Below are positions 1 to 7,043 of a stretch of DNA of 33,209 nt, in pieces. Below the pieces are notes generated by a model that saw nothing but the letters and a program-made list of their open reading frames with translations, was not told where the DNA came from and did no database searches. Source of the DNA: Bacillota bacterium (GTDB lineage Bacteria > Bacillota > Clostridia > Acetivibrionales > DSM-1351); contig JAEZUC010000056.1 of assembly GCA_023443515.1 (NCBI GenBank), positions 1 through 33,209 on the forward strand, written 5' to 3'. Both the position numbers and the translations under genes were made by a program. Every line of letters starts with the position of its first letter. The first letter of the stretch is position 1.

Positions 1-20
1 TGGAGGGAGTAAATGAGTAG
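1..20 (+). CDS. 3' end of a phage portal protein gene (enters from upstream)
   Basis: Only the last codons lie in the window (…EGVNE, stop at 18-20). They are identical to the end of the portal fragment at 677-925, which is how they can be identified. The body of the gene must be upstream, and it is probably the complete, functional copy of the portal. The stop overlaps the start of a truncated protease reading frame at 13, the same arrangement as the second copy at 918-925. Confidence 0.6.
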
Positions 21-36
21 GAAGTTTTGGGACTGG
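1..36 (+). repeat. Direct repeat, left copy (portal end / protease start)
   Basis: Positions 1-36 match 906-941 with a single difference (g at 31, a at 936). The first 30 bases are identical. The repeat may continue upstream of the window, because the right copy continues leftwards as portal coding sequence to about 680. The two copies bracket the cargo gene at 147-629. Confidence 0.9.
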
Positions 37-45
37 AAATCGTGA
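13..45 (+). pseudogene. Truncated 5' end of the prohead protease gene
   Basis: This ten-residue frame, MSRKFWDWKS then stop, matches the first eight codons of the complete protease at 918 (MSRKFWNW) with one substitution, then diverges and stops. It is the left junction of the cargo insertion: protease coding sequence is abandoned after about 24 bases and foreign AT-rich DNA begins. It cannot make a functional product. Confidence 0.7.
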
Positions 46-76
46 ATGTAAATACTTATTAAATTACATATTTTAG

Positions 77-121
77 TATAAAATAAGATGAAGGGATTTG
101 ATGTATTTCTCTTCATCTTAT
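77..121 (+). promoter_or_regulatory. Possible cargo promoter -10 box and inverted repeat upstream of the 147 gene
   Basis: A TATAAA box lies at 77-82, but its -35 region is weak (TACTTA near 53-58). Directly downstream, 83-93 and 111-121 form an 11-bp perfect inverted repeat (ATAAGATGAAG / CTTCATCTTAT) with a 17-base loop. It has no T-run on the + strand but is followed by TTTTAT when read on the - strand. It could be a leader hairpin, an operator or a reverse-strand terminator. The box is only suggestive. Confidence 0.3.
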
Positions 122-146
122 AGTTTAAAAAGGAAGATGGTTTAAA

Positions 147-629
147 ATGTTTAAAATACAGATAAAGCCACATATTGGCATCGATAAAATACAATTAGGG
201 ATGACAAAGGATGAAATTAAAAAGATAGAAATCGAGAGAGGTATATCAATTGAAAAAAAATATTTCGGTTGTCTTCGTATTTTGTATGATGATAAAGGTC
301 TTGTGAATTTTATCGAAATTGCTAACCCTTATTCTGATTTTTTTAAAATATTTTTTAAAGGAATTGATATATTTAATACAAAAGCTGAAGAATTAATAGA
401 ATTTGTATCAAAATTCGGAAATTATGATAGAAAAAATAATGATTCTATCCTTGGATACCAATACATATTTAAAGACATTGGGTTAAGTCTTTGGCGACCA
501 AACGTGTTTAAGAAAGAATATTTAGATGAAATTTGGTTTAAAAATTATTCCCCTGAGTTGAAAGAAGATGAAATGAAATACTGGTATTTCCAATCAGTTT
601 CGATAGCAGTGGATGGTTATTGGGGTTAG
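147..629 (+). CDS. Cargo (moron) gene, small cytoplasmic protein of unknown function
   Basis: A 160-residue acidic protein without signal peptide or membrane segment. An AGGAAG site at 131-136 supports the ATG at 147. It opens with a PHIGIDKIQLGMTKDEI segment, followed by a 'YDDKGLVNFIEI' strand, a 'LSLWRP' motif near residue 113 and an ending 'FQSVSIAVDGYWG'. This layout resembles families of small orphan or immunity-like proteins that I cannot name with certainty, so a role in toxin immunity is only a guess. The gene is not part of the phage structural set: it is AT-richer than its neighbours, has its own leader, and lies between two partial copies of the portal/protease junction. It therefore looks like inserted cargo. 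Confidence 0.75.
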   Translation: MFKIQIKPHIGIDKIQLGMTKDEIKKIEIERGISIEKKYFGCLRILYDDKGLVNFIEIANPYSDFFKIFFKGIDIFNTKAEELIEFVSKFGNYDRKNNDSILGYQYIFKDIGLSLWRPNVFKKEYLDEIWFKNYSPELKEDEMKYWYFQSVSIAVDGYWG

Positions 630-676
630 TTCCTAAAGAATACGTTTTAATTTTTGTACAAATATCAAGATAGGTA

Positions 677-925
677 TTGAATTTCAAATTTAATTTATTA
701 AAAAGTCTTCGTGGAGATTACCAGAGCCGAATGAACGGGTATGCGGTCGGAAGGCAAAACGGCTGTTTATCTGCCAATGATATAAGAGAGCTTGAAAACA
801 TGAATAGAATTTCTGAGGAGCTTGGAGGGGATTTGTATCTTATTAATGGGAACATGACAAAGCTCGCTGATGCAGGAGCCTTTGCCAACAAGAATAAGAA
901 CGAAATGGAGGGAGTAAATGAGTAG
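677..925 (+). pseudogene. C-terminal fragment of an HK97-family portal protein
   Basis: The frame LRGDYQSRMNGYAVGRQNG…SANDIRELENMNRI…GGDLYLINGNMTKLADAG is the typical C-terminal end of HK97-type portals, which form the dodecameric DNA gateway at the head vertex. Only about 80 residues are present, against roughly 400 in the family. The N-terminal codons from 677 (TTG) have no clear ribosome site and come from the junction. The complete portal presumably ends at position 20, so this is a second, partial 3' copy to the right of the cargo gene. Its stop overlaps the start of the protease, keeping the normal junction intact. Confidence 0.8.
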
Positions 926-941
926 GAAGTTTTGGAACTGG
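906..941 (+). repeat. Direct repeat, right copy (portal end / protease start)
   Basis: Matches 1-36 with one mismatch. It contains the in-use junction: the portal stop at 923-925 overlaps the protease ATG at 918. See the left copy at 1-36. Confidence 0.9.
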
Positions 942-1613
942 GTGAAAAACGAAGATGATACAAGAACTCTATACTTAGAGGGGGCAATAGCAGAAGAAAC
1001 CTGGTACGGAGATGAAATAACACCCAAACAATTTAAGAGTGAGCTTTTTAATGGAAATGGTGACATCACCATCTGGATTAACTCCCCAGGTGGTGATGTT
1101 TTTTGTGCAAGCCAGATTTACAACATGCTTATGGACTATAAAGGAAAAGTCACTGTAAAGATAGATGGTATTGCAGCCAGTGCTGCATCTGTAATTGCTA
1201 TGGCTGGTGAACAAGTACTGATCTCTCCCACAGGCCTTATTATGATTCATAACCCTATGACCATGGCTTTCGGAGATACAGAAGAAATGCAAAAAGCAAT
1301 TGCTATGCTGTCGGAAGTTAAAGAGAGCATTATAAATGCTTACGAAATTAAAACCGGGCTATCAAGAGTAAAGCTTTCAAACTTCATGGATTCGGAAACT
1401 TGGTTTAATGCAAAAAAAGCAGTGGAACTGGGCTTCGCAGATAATATACTGTTCTCCGAGCAGAACGAGGATTCTGTAGAAAGCCAAGCCATAACCTTTA
1501 GCAATATGGCAATAACAAACTCACTTCTAAGTAAATTCAAGTCAACAAACATAAACGATGTTGGAACACCTTATGAGGTATTGAACAAAAGACTTGACCT
1601 ATTAAAATATTAG
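918..1613 (+). CDS. Prohead maturation protease, ClpP-like (peptidase S14)
   Basis: A 231-residue ClpP-fold serine protease that cleaves the capsid protein's scaffolding region during head assembly. The ClpP core runs from about residue 15 to 178: 'INSPGGDV' (55-61), the nucleophile Ser88 in 'GIAASAAS', the catalytic His111 in 'MIHNP', and an acidic residue around Asp158 in 'FMDSETWF' followed by 'AVELGFAD'. GGAGGG just upstream serves as ribosome site. The start overlaps the portal end, so the two are translationally coupled. Position directly before the major capsid gene is standard for HK97-type heads. The length is normal for phage members, which have a short tail after the core. Confidence 0.93.
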   Translation: MSRKFWNWVKNEDDTRTLYLEGAIAEETWYGDEITPKQFKSELFNGNGDITIWINSPGGDVFCASQIYNMLMDYKGKVTVKIDGIAASAASVIAMAGEQVLISPTGLIMIHNPMTMAFGDTEEMQKAIAMLSEVKESIINAYEIKTGLSRVKLSNFMDSETWFNAKKAVELGFADNILFSEQNEDSVESQAITFSNMAITNSLLSKFKSTNINDVGTPYEVLNKRLDLLKY

Positions 1614-1658
1614 AATTTTATACTAAACAATTTACTAATTAATCAGGAGGAATACATA

Positions 1659-2864
1659 TTGAATAAAATATTGGAACTGCGAGAGAAAAGAGCCAAGCTT
1701 TGGGAAAATACCAAAGCTTTTTTAGATACCAAAAGAAATGAGAGCGGACTGTTGTCTGCCGAGGATACTGAGCAGTATGAGAGGATGGAAGCCGATGTTG
1801 TAAATCTCGGAAAAGAGATAGATAGGCTGGAAAGACAGGCAGTTCTTGATTTAGAATTGTCAAAGGCAACCTCAAATGTAATCAGGACTTTACCTAATGC
1901 AAGCCTTGAGGAAAGTAAAACTAAAATAAGTCCAAAAGCTACAAACGAGTATAAGGATGCGTTCTGGAAGCTGATGAGAAACAAAAACAGCTTCGAGGTA
2001 CATAATGCTTTGCAGGTTGGAACTGATTCCGAGGGGGGAGTTCTTGCACCTGATGAATTTGAAAGAACCTTGATTGAAAGTCTTGAGGAGGAAAATATAT
2101 TCAGACAGATAGCAAATATTATGAACACCTCCTCGGGAGATAAGAAAATTCCGATTGTTGCTTCCAAGGGAACAGCTTCATGGGTAGAGGAGGAAGGAAA
2201 TGCCCCTGAGTCAGATGATTCCTTCGGACTTATTTCAATCGGAGCCTACAAGCTTGTTACAATGCTGAAGGTTTCAGAGGAGCTTTTAAATGACAGTGTA
2301 TTTAATCTTGAGAAATACATTGCAAAGGAATTTGCAAGAAGAATAGGTGCAAAGGAGGAGGAAGCCTTTGTTATAGGCGATGGAGTCGGCAAGCCAACAG
2401 GAATATTAAATGCAACAGGAGGTGCACAGCTGGGTGTAACAGCGGCAGGCTCAACTGCAATTACAGCAGATGAGGTTATAGACCTTTACTACAGCTTAAA
2501 ATCACCTTACAGAAAAAATGCAGTATTCGTAATGAATGATGCAACCGTAAAGGCAATCAGAAAGCTCAAAAATGGAAGCGGTGATTACCTATGGCAGCCC
2601 TCAATCATAGCAAACACACCAGACACCATCCTAAACAAGCCAATAAAGACATCTGCTTATGTACCTACACTTTCTGCAGGTGCCAAGCCTATTGCCTTTG
2701 GGGATTTCAGCTACTATTGGATTGCGGACAGACAGGGAAGATCATTTCAGCGGTTGAACGAATTGTTCGCAGCAACAGGTCAGGTAGGCTTCAAGGCAAT
2801 GCAAAGAGTTGACGGAAAGCTTGTACTTCCCGAAGCAATAAAAGTGCTTCAAATGAAGGCATAG
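1659..2864 (+). CDS. Major capsid protein, HK97 family
   Basis: 401 residues starting at TTG, with AGGAGG at 1645-1650 and good spacing. Residues 1-70 are charged and helical (coiled coil), matching the delta domain that acts as internal scaffold and is removed by the adjacent protease. After a linker (about 70-110) comes the HK97 fold, recognisable from 'GTDSEGGVLAPDEFERTLIESL', then 'IPIVASKGTASWVEEEG', 'KVSEELLNDS', 'GDGVGKPTGIL' and 'ADRQGRSFQRLNELFAATGQVGFKAMQRVDGKL' features (quoted here in pieces of the C-terminal A-domain). It forms the icosahedral shell. The exact cleavage site cannot be read with confidence. Confidence 0.93.
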   Translation: MNKILELREKRAKLWENTKAFLDTKRNESGLLSAEDTEQYERMEADVVNLGKEIDRLERQAVLDLELSKATSNVIRTLPNASLEESKTKISPKATNEYKDAFWKLMRNKNSFEVHNALQVGTDSEGGVLAPDEFERTLIESLEEENIFRQIANIMNTSSGDKKIPIVASKGTASWVEEEGNAPESDDSFGLISIGAYKLVTMLKVSEELLNDSVFNLEKYIAKEFARRIGAKEEEAFVIGDGVGKPTGILNATGGAQLGVTAAGSTAITADEVIDLYYSLKSPYRKNAVFVMNDATVKAIRKLKNGSGDYLWQPSIIANTPDTILNKPIKTSAYVPTLSAGAKPIAFGDFSYYWIADRQGRSFQRLNELFAATGQVGFKAMQRVDGKLVLPEAIKVLQMKA

Positions 2865-3120
2865 GTGATGAATATGAGTAACGTAAAAAACTATACAGAA
2901 TCGGGCGGGGAAAAAAATAATTGGTGGAACACTTGAAATAACCTCCAAGGGCAGTCTAATCATCGCCGGGATAGAACTCAAGCCAGCACATGCGCAGGCA
3001 GACAGCAATGCTACAACAATAGTTGATTTAAAGTCGGATTTCAATCAGCTGCTTAGAAGGCTCAAAACAGCAGATGCTGATGGTAGAAATGAGATAGTCC
3101 ACTTAGTAGCCGACTCATAA
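2865..3120 (+). pseudogene. Head fibre / decoration protein gene with a one-base frameshift
   Basis: The frame starts at GTG 2865 or ATG 2874, right after the capsid stop, and reads MSNVKNYTESGGEK before ending at 2934-2936. The -1-shifted frame continues as IIGGTLEITSKGSLIIAGIELKP…DLKSDFNQLLRRLK to a stop at 3118-3120. Together they match the small head-fibre proteins found after clostridial and Bacillus-type capsid genes. The break lies in a run of seven A at 2911-2917, and six A would restore one frame of about 81 codons. It may be a real mutation, a sequencing error or productive slippage. The last codons run into the tandem repeat, so the C-terminus may be altered. Confidence 0.75.
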
Positions 3121-3183
3121 TGAGATTGCCTACTTCGTAGCCGACTCATAATGAGATTGCCTACTTCGTAGCCAACTCATAAT
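3091..3183 (+). repeat. Three tandem copies of a 31-bp repeat
   Basis: Copies occupy 3091-3121, 3122-3152 and 3153-3183. Copies 2 and 3 differ at one base, and copy 1 has four differences. Each contains TAGCCGACTCATAAT and a short dyad (CTAC TTC GTAG in copies 2 and 3). The unit is not a multiple of three; copy 1 carries the stop of the head-fibre frame, so the extra copies lie outside coding sequence. Confidence 0.9.
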
Positions 3184-3204
3184 AAAAAGAACAGGAGCTA
3201 AGGA

Positions 3205-3492
3205 ATGGGTGAGAGTATGCTTGTAACACTGGAAGAAGCAAAGATATATTTAAGACTTGATAATGATAGCGAGGATACTCTCATCACAAGCCTTATTAAT
3301 ACGGCACAATTATTATGCGAGGGTATTATCCGTAAAAAAGCAAATGATTTGGAGAAAATCCCTGAAACCCTTAAAATAGGTGTGCTTTATGGAGTTGCCT
3401 ATCTATATGAAAACAGAGAACAGGCTGACTATAACGGACTTGTAAAAACACTGGCAGGGCTGTTATTTGGTATACGGGATGAGGTGTTTTAA
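3205..3492 (+). CDS. Head-tail connector protein, gp6-like
   Basis: A 95-residue mostly helical protein with 'LVTLEEAKIYLRLDNDSEDTLI' at its start and 'LKIGVLYGVAYLYENRE' later. This is the pattern of the HK97 gp6-like / DNA-packaging connector family that forms a ring beneath the portal. AGGAG at 3193-3197 supports ATG 3205, while an internal ATG at 3217 gives the N-terminus more usual for the family. It ends overlapping the next gene's ATG by one base, so translation is coupled. Confidence 0.85.
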   Translation: MGESMLVTLEEAKIYLRLDNDSEDTLITSLINTAQLLCEGIIRKKANDLEKIPETLKIGVLYGVAYLYENREQADYNGLVKTLAGLLFGIRDEVF

Positions 3493-3827
3493 TGAAACTA
3501 GGTAAAATGCGCTACAGAATAACAATAGAAAATCCTATGAATGAGATTGATGGGGATGGCTTTAATCAAGAAACATATACAGAATTTGCTACTGTGTGGG
3601 CAGATATAACCCCAGTATCAAGCAAGGAGTATTTTGGTTCAGACCAGACTGTGGAGGAGGCCACAAGTAAGATATATATAAGACATATCCCAGGAATAAA
3701 CACACTTATGCGAATAAGATGCGGCAGTAGACTCTTCGACATTATCTCAGTTTTATCTGATGACAGACTTGGAATGACCACAATAATAGCAAGGGAGGTT
3801 TATGCCGATGGCAAAAATGAGCTTTAA
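3492..3827 (+). CDS. Head closure / head-tail joining protein
   Basis: 111 residues beginning MKLGKMRYRITIENP, with 'ATVWADITPVSSKEYF', 'IYIRHIPGINTLMRIRCGSRLFDI' (in pieces) and 'MTTIIAREV'. This is the characteristic beta-rich layout of the SPP1 gp16 / Phage_H_T_join family. The protein closes the connector and provides the surface to which the tail binds. It overlaps both neighbours, as is usual in this module. Confidence 0.88.
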   Translation: MKLGKMRYRITIENPMNEIDGDGFNQETYTEFATVWADITPVSSKEYFGSDQTVEEATSKIYIRHIPGINTLMRIRCGSRLFDIISVLSDDRLGMTTIIAREVYADGKNEL

Positions 3828-4239
3828 ACTGCCAGAGGAAATGCTGAATAAAATGGCAAATCTGGCTGATAAGAGCGATACAGTATTAAAACGTGTATTA
3901 GAACGGGGAGCACAGCCCTTATATGTTACAGCCAAAGAAAAGCTATCTTCATCAATTGGTAAGGATACAAAGATGCCTTCAAAAGCCAAGGGAGAACTTT
4001 TAAAATCCCTGAGAATAACCCGACCCTTTGTAGACAGCAACGGAAATTACGGAATAAAGGTAGGCTGTGAGGGCACCGACTCCAAGGGAGTATCCAATGC
4101 AATGAAAGCGTCAGTGCTGGAGCATGGAAAATCAGGTCAAATAGCAAGGCCTTGGCTGAAACCTAGTGGAACAAAGGCAAAAAAGGACTGTATAGAAGAA
4201 ATGAAAAAGGCTCTGGAGGATGAGGTTCAAGGTTTATGA
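3808..4239 (+). CDS. Tail completion / neck protein, HK97 gp10-like
   Basis: 143 residues from ATG 3808; an in-frame ATG at 3802 is possible, but GGGAGG at 3793-3798 leaves only three bases to it. The sequence is basic, with a C-terminal 'VLEHGKSGQIARPWLKPSG…KKDCIEEMKKALEDE' pattern common to HK97 gp10 family proteins. These act at the head-tail neck, between closure protein and tail terminator. The gene overlaps the preceding one by 20 bases. Confidence 0.8.
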   Translation: MAKMSFKLPEEMLNKMANLADKSDTVLKRVLERGAQPLYVTAKEKLSSSIGKDTKMPSKAKGELLKSLRITRPFVDSNGNYGIKVGCEGTDSKGVSNAMKASVLEHGKSGQIARPWLKPSGTKAKKDCIEEMKKALEDEVQGL

Positions 4240-4583
4240 GTATTTCACAGAGAATAATATCTGCACTGAAACCACTTAACATACCTATTACCCTTGTAGA
4301 AAACCCAGTTAGAACAGCAAGTGAATATATAGTTTTAATACCAATAGCAGACACGTTCTCTGCCTTTGCAAATGATAGGCCTCTTGCTGAAATTAATGAA
4401 ATGGAGCTGGCTGTGTATATTAAGGGGAATTACCTTGATTTAATCGACAAAATATTAAAGCAATTAATAACAGCCGAACTTACTATAACGGATAGGCGAT
4501 ATGTTGAATATGAAGCAGCAACAAAGTTCCACCACTATGTAATAGATGTGGCGATGGAAAATTTATTTACGGAGGATTTTTAA
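4236..4583 (+). CDS. Probable tail terminator protein
   Basis: 115 residues, mixed alpha/beta. No motif identifies it alone. It sits exactly between the gp10-like gene and the major tail protein, the slot always filled by the tail terminator (Tc) in this phage type, and its length fits. 'ELAVYIKGNYLDLIDKILKQL' and 'RRYVEYEAATKFHHYVIDV' are consistent with the beta-sheet/helix fold of that group. It overlaps both neighbours by four bases or one base. Confidence 0.65.
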   Translation: MSISQRIISALKPLNIPITLVENPVRTASEYIVLIPIADTFSAFANDRPLAEINEMELAVYIKGNYLDLIDKILKQLITAELTITDRRYVEYEAATKFHHYVIDVAMENLFTEDF

Positions 4584-5173
4584 TGGCAACTATAGGGCTG
4601 GATAGACTTTACTATTCAAAAATAACGGAAGATACAGATGGCACTGAAACATATGCAATCCCAATACCACTGGCAAAAGCAATAAAAGCTGATTTATCAG
4701 TTGAGCTTGCTGAAGCCGTACTATATGCAGACGATGGGGCTGCTGAGGTGGTAAAGGAATTCAAAAGCGGTAAGCTGTCTCTTGGAATAGACGATATCGG
4801 AATGACTGCAGCGGAAGACCTGACAGGAGCAAAGCTGGATGACAACAAGGTATTAATCTCCACCAGTGAGGATGGCGGTTCTCCTGTAGCAATCGGATTC
4901 CGGGCAAAGAAGGCAAACGGAAAGTACAGATATTTTTGGCTATTCAGAGTCAAATTCGGTATTCCCGCAACAAACCTTCAAACAAAAGGCGATAGCATTT
5001 CATTTCAGACGCCAACAATAGAGGGAACAGTAATGAGAAGAAATAAATTGGACGAAAGGGGTAATCATCCATGGAAGGCAGAGGTGAGTGAGGATGATAC
5101 AGGTGTTGCCGGGACAACAATAAGTGCATGGTTTACAAAGGTTTACGAGCCTGTATTCACAGAAGTACCGTAA
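4583..5173 (+). CDS. Major tail protein, phi13 family
   Basis: 196 residues. It begins MATIGLDRLYYSKITED and includes 'AIKADLSVELAEAVLYADDGAAE', 'KSGKLSLGIDDIG', a central 'YRYFWLFRVKFGIPA' strand and 'DSISFQTPTIEGTVMRR'. This is the usual signature of phi13-type tube proteins of clostridial siphoviruses. It polymerises into the tail tube around the tape measure. Expression is probably high; the next gene is set off by a 55-base gap with its own GGAGGAC site. Confidence 0.88.
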   Translation: MATIGLDRLYYSKITEDTDGTETYAIPIPLAKAIKADLSVELAEAVLYADDGAAEVVKEFKSGKLSLGIDDIGMTAAEDLTGAKLDDNKVLISTSEDGGSPVAIGFRAKKANGKYRYFWLFRVKFGIPATNLQTKGDSISFQTPTIEGTVMRRNKLDERGNHPWKAEVSEDDTGVAGTTISAWFTKVYEPVFTEVP

Positions 5174-5228
5174 CCAAGAACAAAAAAATTACTACTATTA
5201 TATATGAATTTAAACGGAGGACGTTAAC

Positions 5229-5615
5229 ATGGAGGAGGAACGCAGAAGCCTAATAGAAATAGGCGGTATGGAGTATCAGCTAATTCTTACTACCAAGGCA
5301 ACAAAGGAAATAGCCAAAAGGTATGGAGGACTTGAAAACTTAGGAGATAAGCTGATGAAATCAGAAAGCTTTGAAATGGCATTGGATGAAATAGTCTGGC
5401 TTATCACACTATTAGCAAACCAAGGTGTGCTTATACACAATTTACAGAACAAAAATGACAGAAGAGAGCTTTTGTCTGAAGAAGAAGTGGAGCTTCTGAC
5501 CTCGCCTTTTGAGCTTGCAACATATAAAGAAGTGATTATGGAAGCAATGTACAGGGGAACAAAAAGGTATATAGAATCGGAGGAGACCAACACAAAAAAC
5601 ACGTCAGTCGGGTAA
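5229..5615 (+). CDS. Tail assembly chaperone, short form (gpG-like)
   Basis: 128 residues beginning MEEERRSLIEIGGMEYQLIL, with 'TTKATKEIAKRYGGLENLGDKL', the common opening of clostridial chaperones that coat the tape measure before tube assembly. The start follows GGAGG at 5216-5220. The last codons contain the slippery heptamer A AAA AAC (5594-5600), and the frame stops at 5613-5615 just past it. The minority product extends into the -1 frame to 5803 (separate entry). Confidence 0.87.
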   Translation: MEEERRSLIEIGGMEYQLILTTKATKEIAKRYGGLENLGDKLMKSESFEMALDEIVWLITLLANQGVLIHNLQNKNDRRELLSEEEVELLTSPFELATYKEVIMEAMYRGTKRYIESEETNTKNTSVG

Positions 5616-5803
5616 GTGATGAAGAATTATTTGCCCGGCTTATTTATTATGGTGTAACACAGCTAAGAAGAAATGAAGCAGAGGTCTGGCTGATGCCCAT
5701 TGGAGGACTTCTAGACCAATGGGAAATCCACAAGCAATTTAATGGTATGGCGAAGCCAAAGCGGGAGCTGTTTATTGGTGATGTAATTCCTTTTGATATT
5801 TAG
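5229..5803 (+). CDS. Tail assembly chaperone, frameshifted long form (gpGT-like)
   Basis: Made by a -1 shift after the AAC codon at 5598-5600. The reading frame then restarts at 5600 (CAC GTC AGT CGG) and runs to the stop at 5801-5803. The product is 124 residues of the short form plus 67 more, about 191 in total. The added part reads 'SDEELFARLIYYGVTQLRR' and ends 'KPKRELFIGDVIPFDI', which is the usual T-domain ending in clostridial phages. That frame has no start codon or ribosome site of its own, which supports production by frameshifting only. The fusion is known in lambda-like phages to be required in a fixed ratio for tail assembly. Confidence 0.85.
5594..5640 (+). promoter_or_regulatory. 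Programmed -1 ribosomal frameshift site
   Basis: The slippery heptamer A AAA AAC lies in the chaperone frame at 5594-5600. After a five-base spacer comes a stem: AGTCGGG at 5606-5612 pairs with CCCGGCT at 5634-5640, seven pairs including one G-U, with a 21-base loop. The zero-frame stop is at 5613-5615, inside the loop. Heptamer, spacer and stem together are the classical arrangement for efficient -1 shifting. Confidence 0.85.
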
Positions 5804-5872
5804 CAAGCTATAGTAAGATTTTTACAAATATGATATATTTAGTTTGTATTTGTTTGATCAACGAACTAACAG

Positions 5873-5900
5873 TTGTAAATATAAAATTATCAAATAGATA
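5873..5900 (+). promoter_or_regulatory. Candidate promoter for the first cargo block
   Basis: TTGTAA at 5873-5878 and TAGATA at 5895-5900 are spaced by 16 bases, upstream of the YkvA-like gene at 5942. The stretch 5804-5941 is otherwise non-coding and very AT-rich. A private promoter would fit cargo expressed in the lysogen. The boxes are only moderately close to consensus. Confidence 0.35.
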
Positions 5901-5941
5901 AATAGGAATTTGTCAAAGAAGGTTTACGATAGGAGAAAAAA

Positions 5942-6358
5942 ATGAAAAATGATTTTAACGAGCAAAAGGCTCAAGAAGAATTGAAAAAAGGATATGAACA
6001 AGCAAAAAATCTATTAAACGATCAAGACAAAATCGAAAGATTTCTTCAGCGACTTGAAAAAAAGCTGAAAGTAATTCCTATAGCGGGTGATAAGTTGGCT
6101 AATATCCCTGTCATGGTTTCTTTAGTAAGAAGCTTTGCTAAAAAAGAATATACAAATATACCAATGGGTTCTTTTATTGCTATTACCAGTGCTTTGATTT
6201 ATTTTGTATCTCCGATAGATATAGTTCCTGATAGTATACCGCTTTTAGGTTATATTGATGATGCAGCTGTGGTTGCAGCATGTTGGAAATTGGTAGAATC
6301 GGATGTTAAAGAATATGTTAAGTGGCGTGAGGATAACGGCATGGTATGTAATGTATAA
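5942..6358 (+). CDS. YkvA-family (DUF1232) membrane-associated protein
   Basis: 138 residues from ATG 5942, with AGGAG at 5932-5936. A lysine- and glutamate-rich helical N-terminus (1-70) is followed by the DUF1232 signature 'ALIYFVSPIDIVPDSIPLLGYIDDAAVV' (read in pieces over residues 84-111), which contains one hydrophobic segment. The function of the family is unknown; members are short membrane-associated proteins of chromosomes. The gene is not part of phage tail assembly and interrupts the usual chaperone-to-tape-measure order, so it is cargo. A benefit to the lysogen is possible but unproven. Confidence 0.85.
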   Translation: MKNDFNEQKAQEELKKGYEQAKNLLNDQDKIERFLQRLEKKLKVIPIAGDKLANIPVMVSLVRSFAKKEYTNIPMGSFIAITSALIYFVSPIDIVPDSIPLLGYIDDAAVVAACWKLVESDVKEYVKWREDNGMVCNV

Positions 6359-6485
6359 ATATTTAAGTTAACCATGTTCTACATTTTATCAGATTTAATA
6401 TACTAATAACGCGAGTTAAAGGTAGCAAAGATAAGTTTGAAGTCACGAATTGTTTTTATAAATATTTTGAGGGGATGAATAATGA

Positions 6486-6962
6486 TTGAAAAAGAAAGTA
6501 TTTATATTTGCAATATCTATATTATTAGGAATAGTTTTGATAATCAGTATTGTATTTGCCGTTTCAGCCCGAGAAAACCTAAATTATAAAACACAATTAG
6601 CAGATCAAATATTTAGGGGAAGTCTGTCTCAAGCCCAAACAGGCTTCAGAATGGATTATAGTAAAATGAATGAAGACGAAAAAATAAACTATTATTTGCA
6701 GACATCCTCAAGTCTTAATACAGCGATAAACATGATAGATTTGACTTCTTATAATAACAAAAAAAATCGAAATGATTTATTCGAAGCTATATATAGTCTA
6801 TATTGGTGCATGACTCGAAGTGATTCTAGGGCAGCAATTCTTGCAAAGGAGGATATTATATACAAATATCTTACAGAGATAATGCTCAATCCTGATGATG
6901 AAAAAGACTGTAAAGCACTTTCCAAACTTGCTGGGGATATATATTTCAATCAAGTAAAATAG
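6486..6962 (+). CDS. Membrane-anchored cargo protein of unknown function
   Basis: 158 residues from TTG 6486, with GAGGGG at 6470-6475 as ribosome site. The N-terminus MKKKVFIFAISILLGIVL… is one signal-anchor or uncleaved signal helix (about residues 4-27), which would place the rest outside the cell. The remainder is polar and helical, with no motif I recognise. An ATG at 6482 opens a different frame that soon stops, so TTG is preferred. The gene is followed by a terminator at 7015-7043 and lies in the same cargo block as the YkvA-like gene. Confidence 0.65.
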   Translation: MKKKVFIFAISILLGIVLIISIVFAVSARENLNYKTQLADQIFRGSLSQAQTGFRMDYSKMNEDEKINYYLQTSSSLNTAINMIDLTSYNNKKNRNDLFEAIYSLYWCMTRSDSRAAILAKEDIIYKYLTEIMLNPDDEKDCKALSKLAGDIYFNQVK

Positions 6963-6980
6963 TTTGTATTCTTTATATAA

Positions 6981-7043
6981 TGTACATTACCTTAAAAAAT
7001 ATTAAAGTTTTTTCAGGCACTCTTTAACCAGAGTGTCTTTTTT
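6981..7043 (+). terminator. Rho-independent terminator, copy 1 of a repeated element
   Basis: Stem AGGCACTCT (7015-7023) pairs with AGAGTGTCT (7030-7038), nine pairs with one G-U, six-base loop, then a T-run to 7043. The 63-base unit starting TACATTACCTTA is repeated at 8340-8400 (copy 2), with the loop changed. It ends the first cargo pair. Confidence 0.85.

Noticed and set aside
3091..3183. Short CRISPR-like array
   Set aside because: Units are directly adjacent with no unique spacers between them, so it is a plain tandem repeat.
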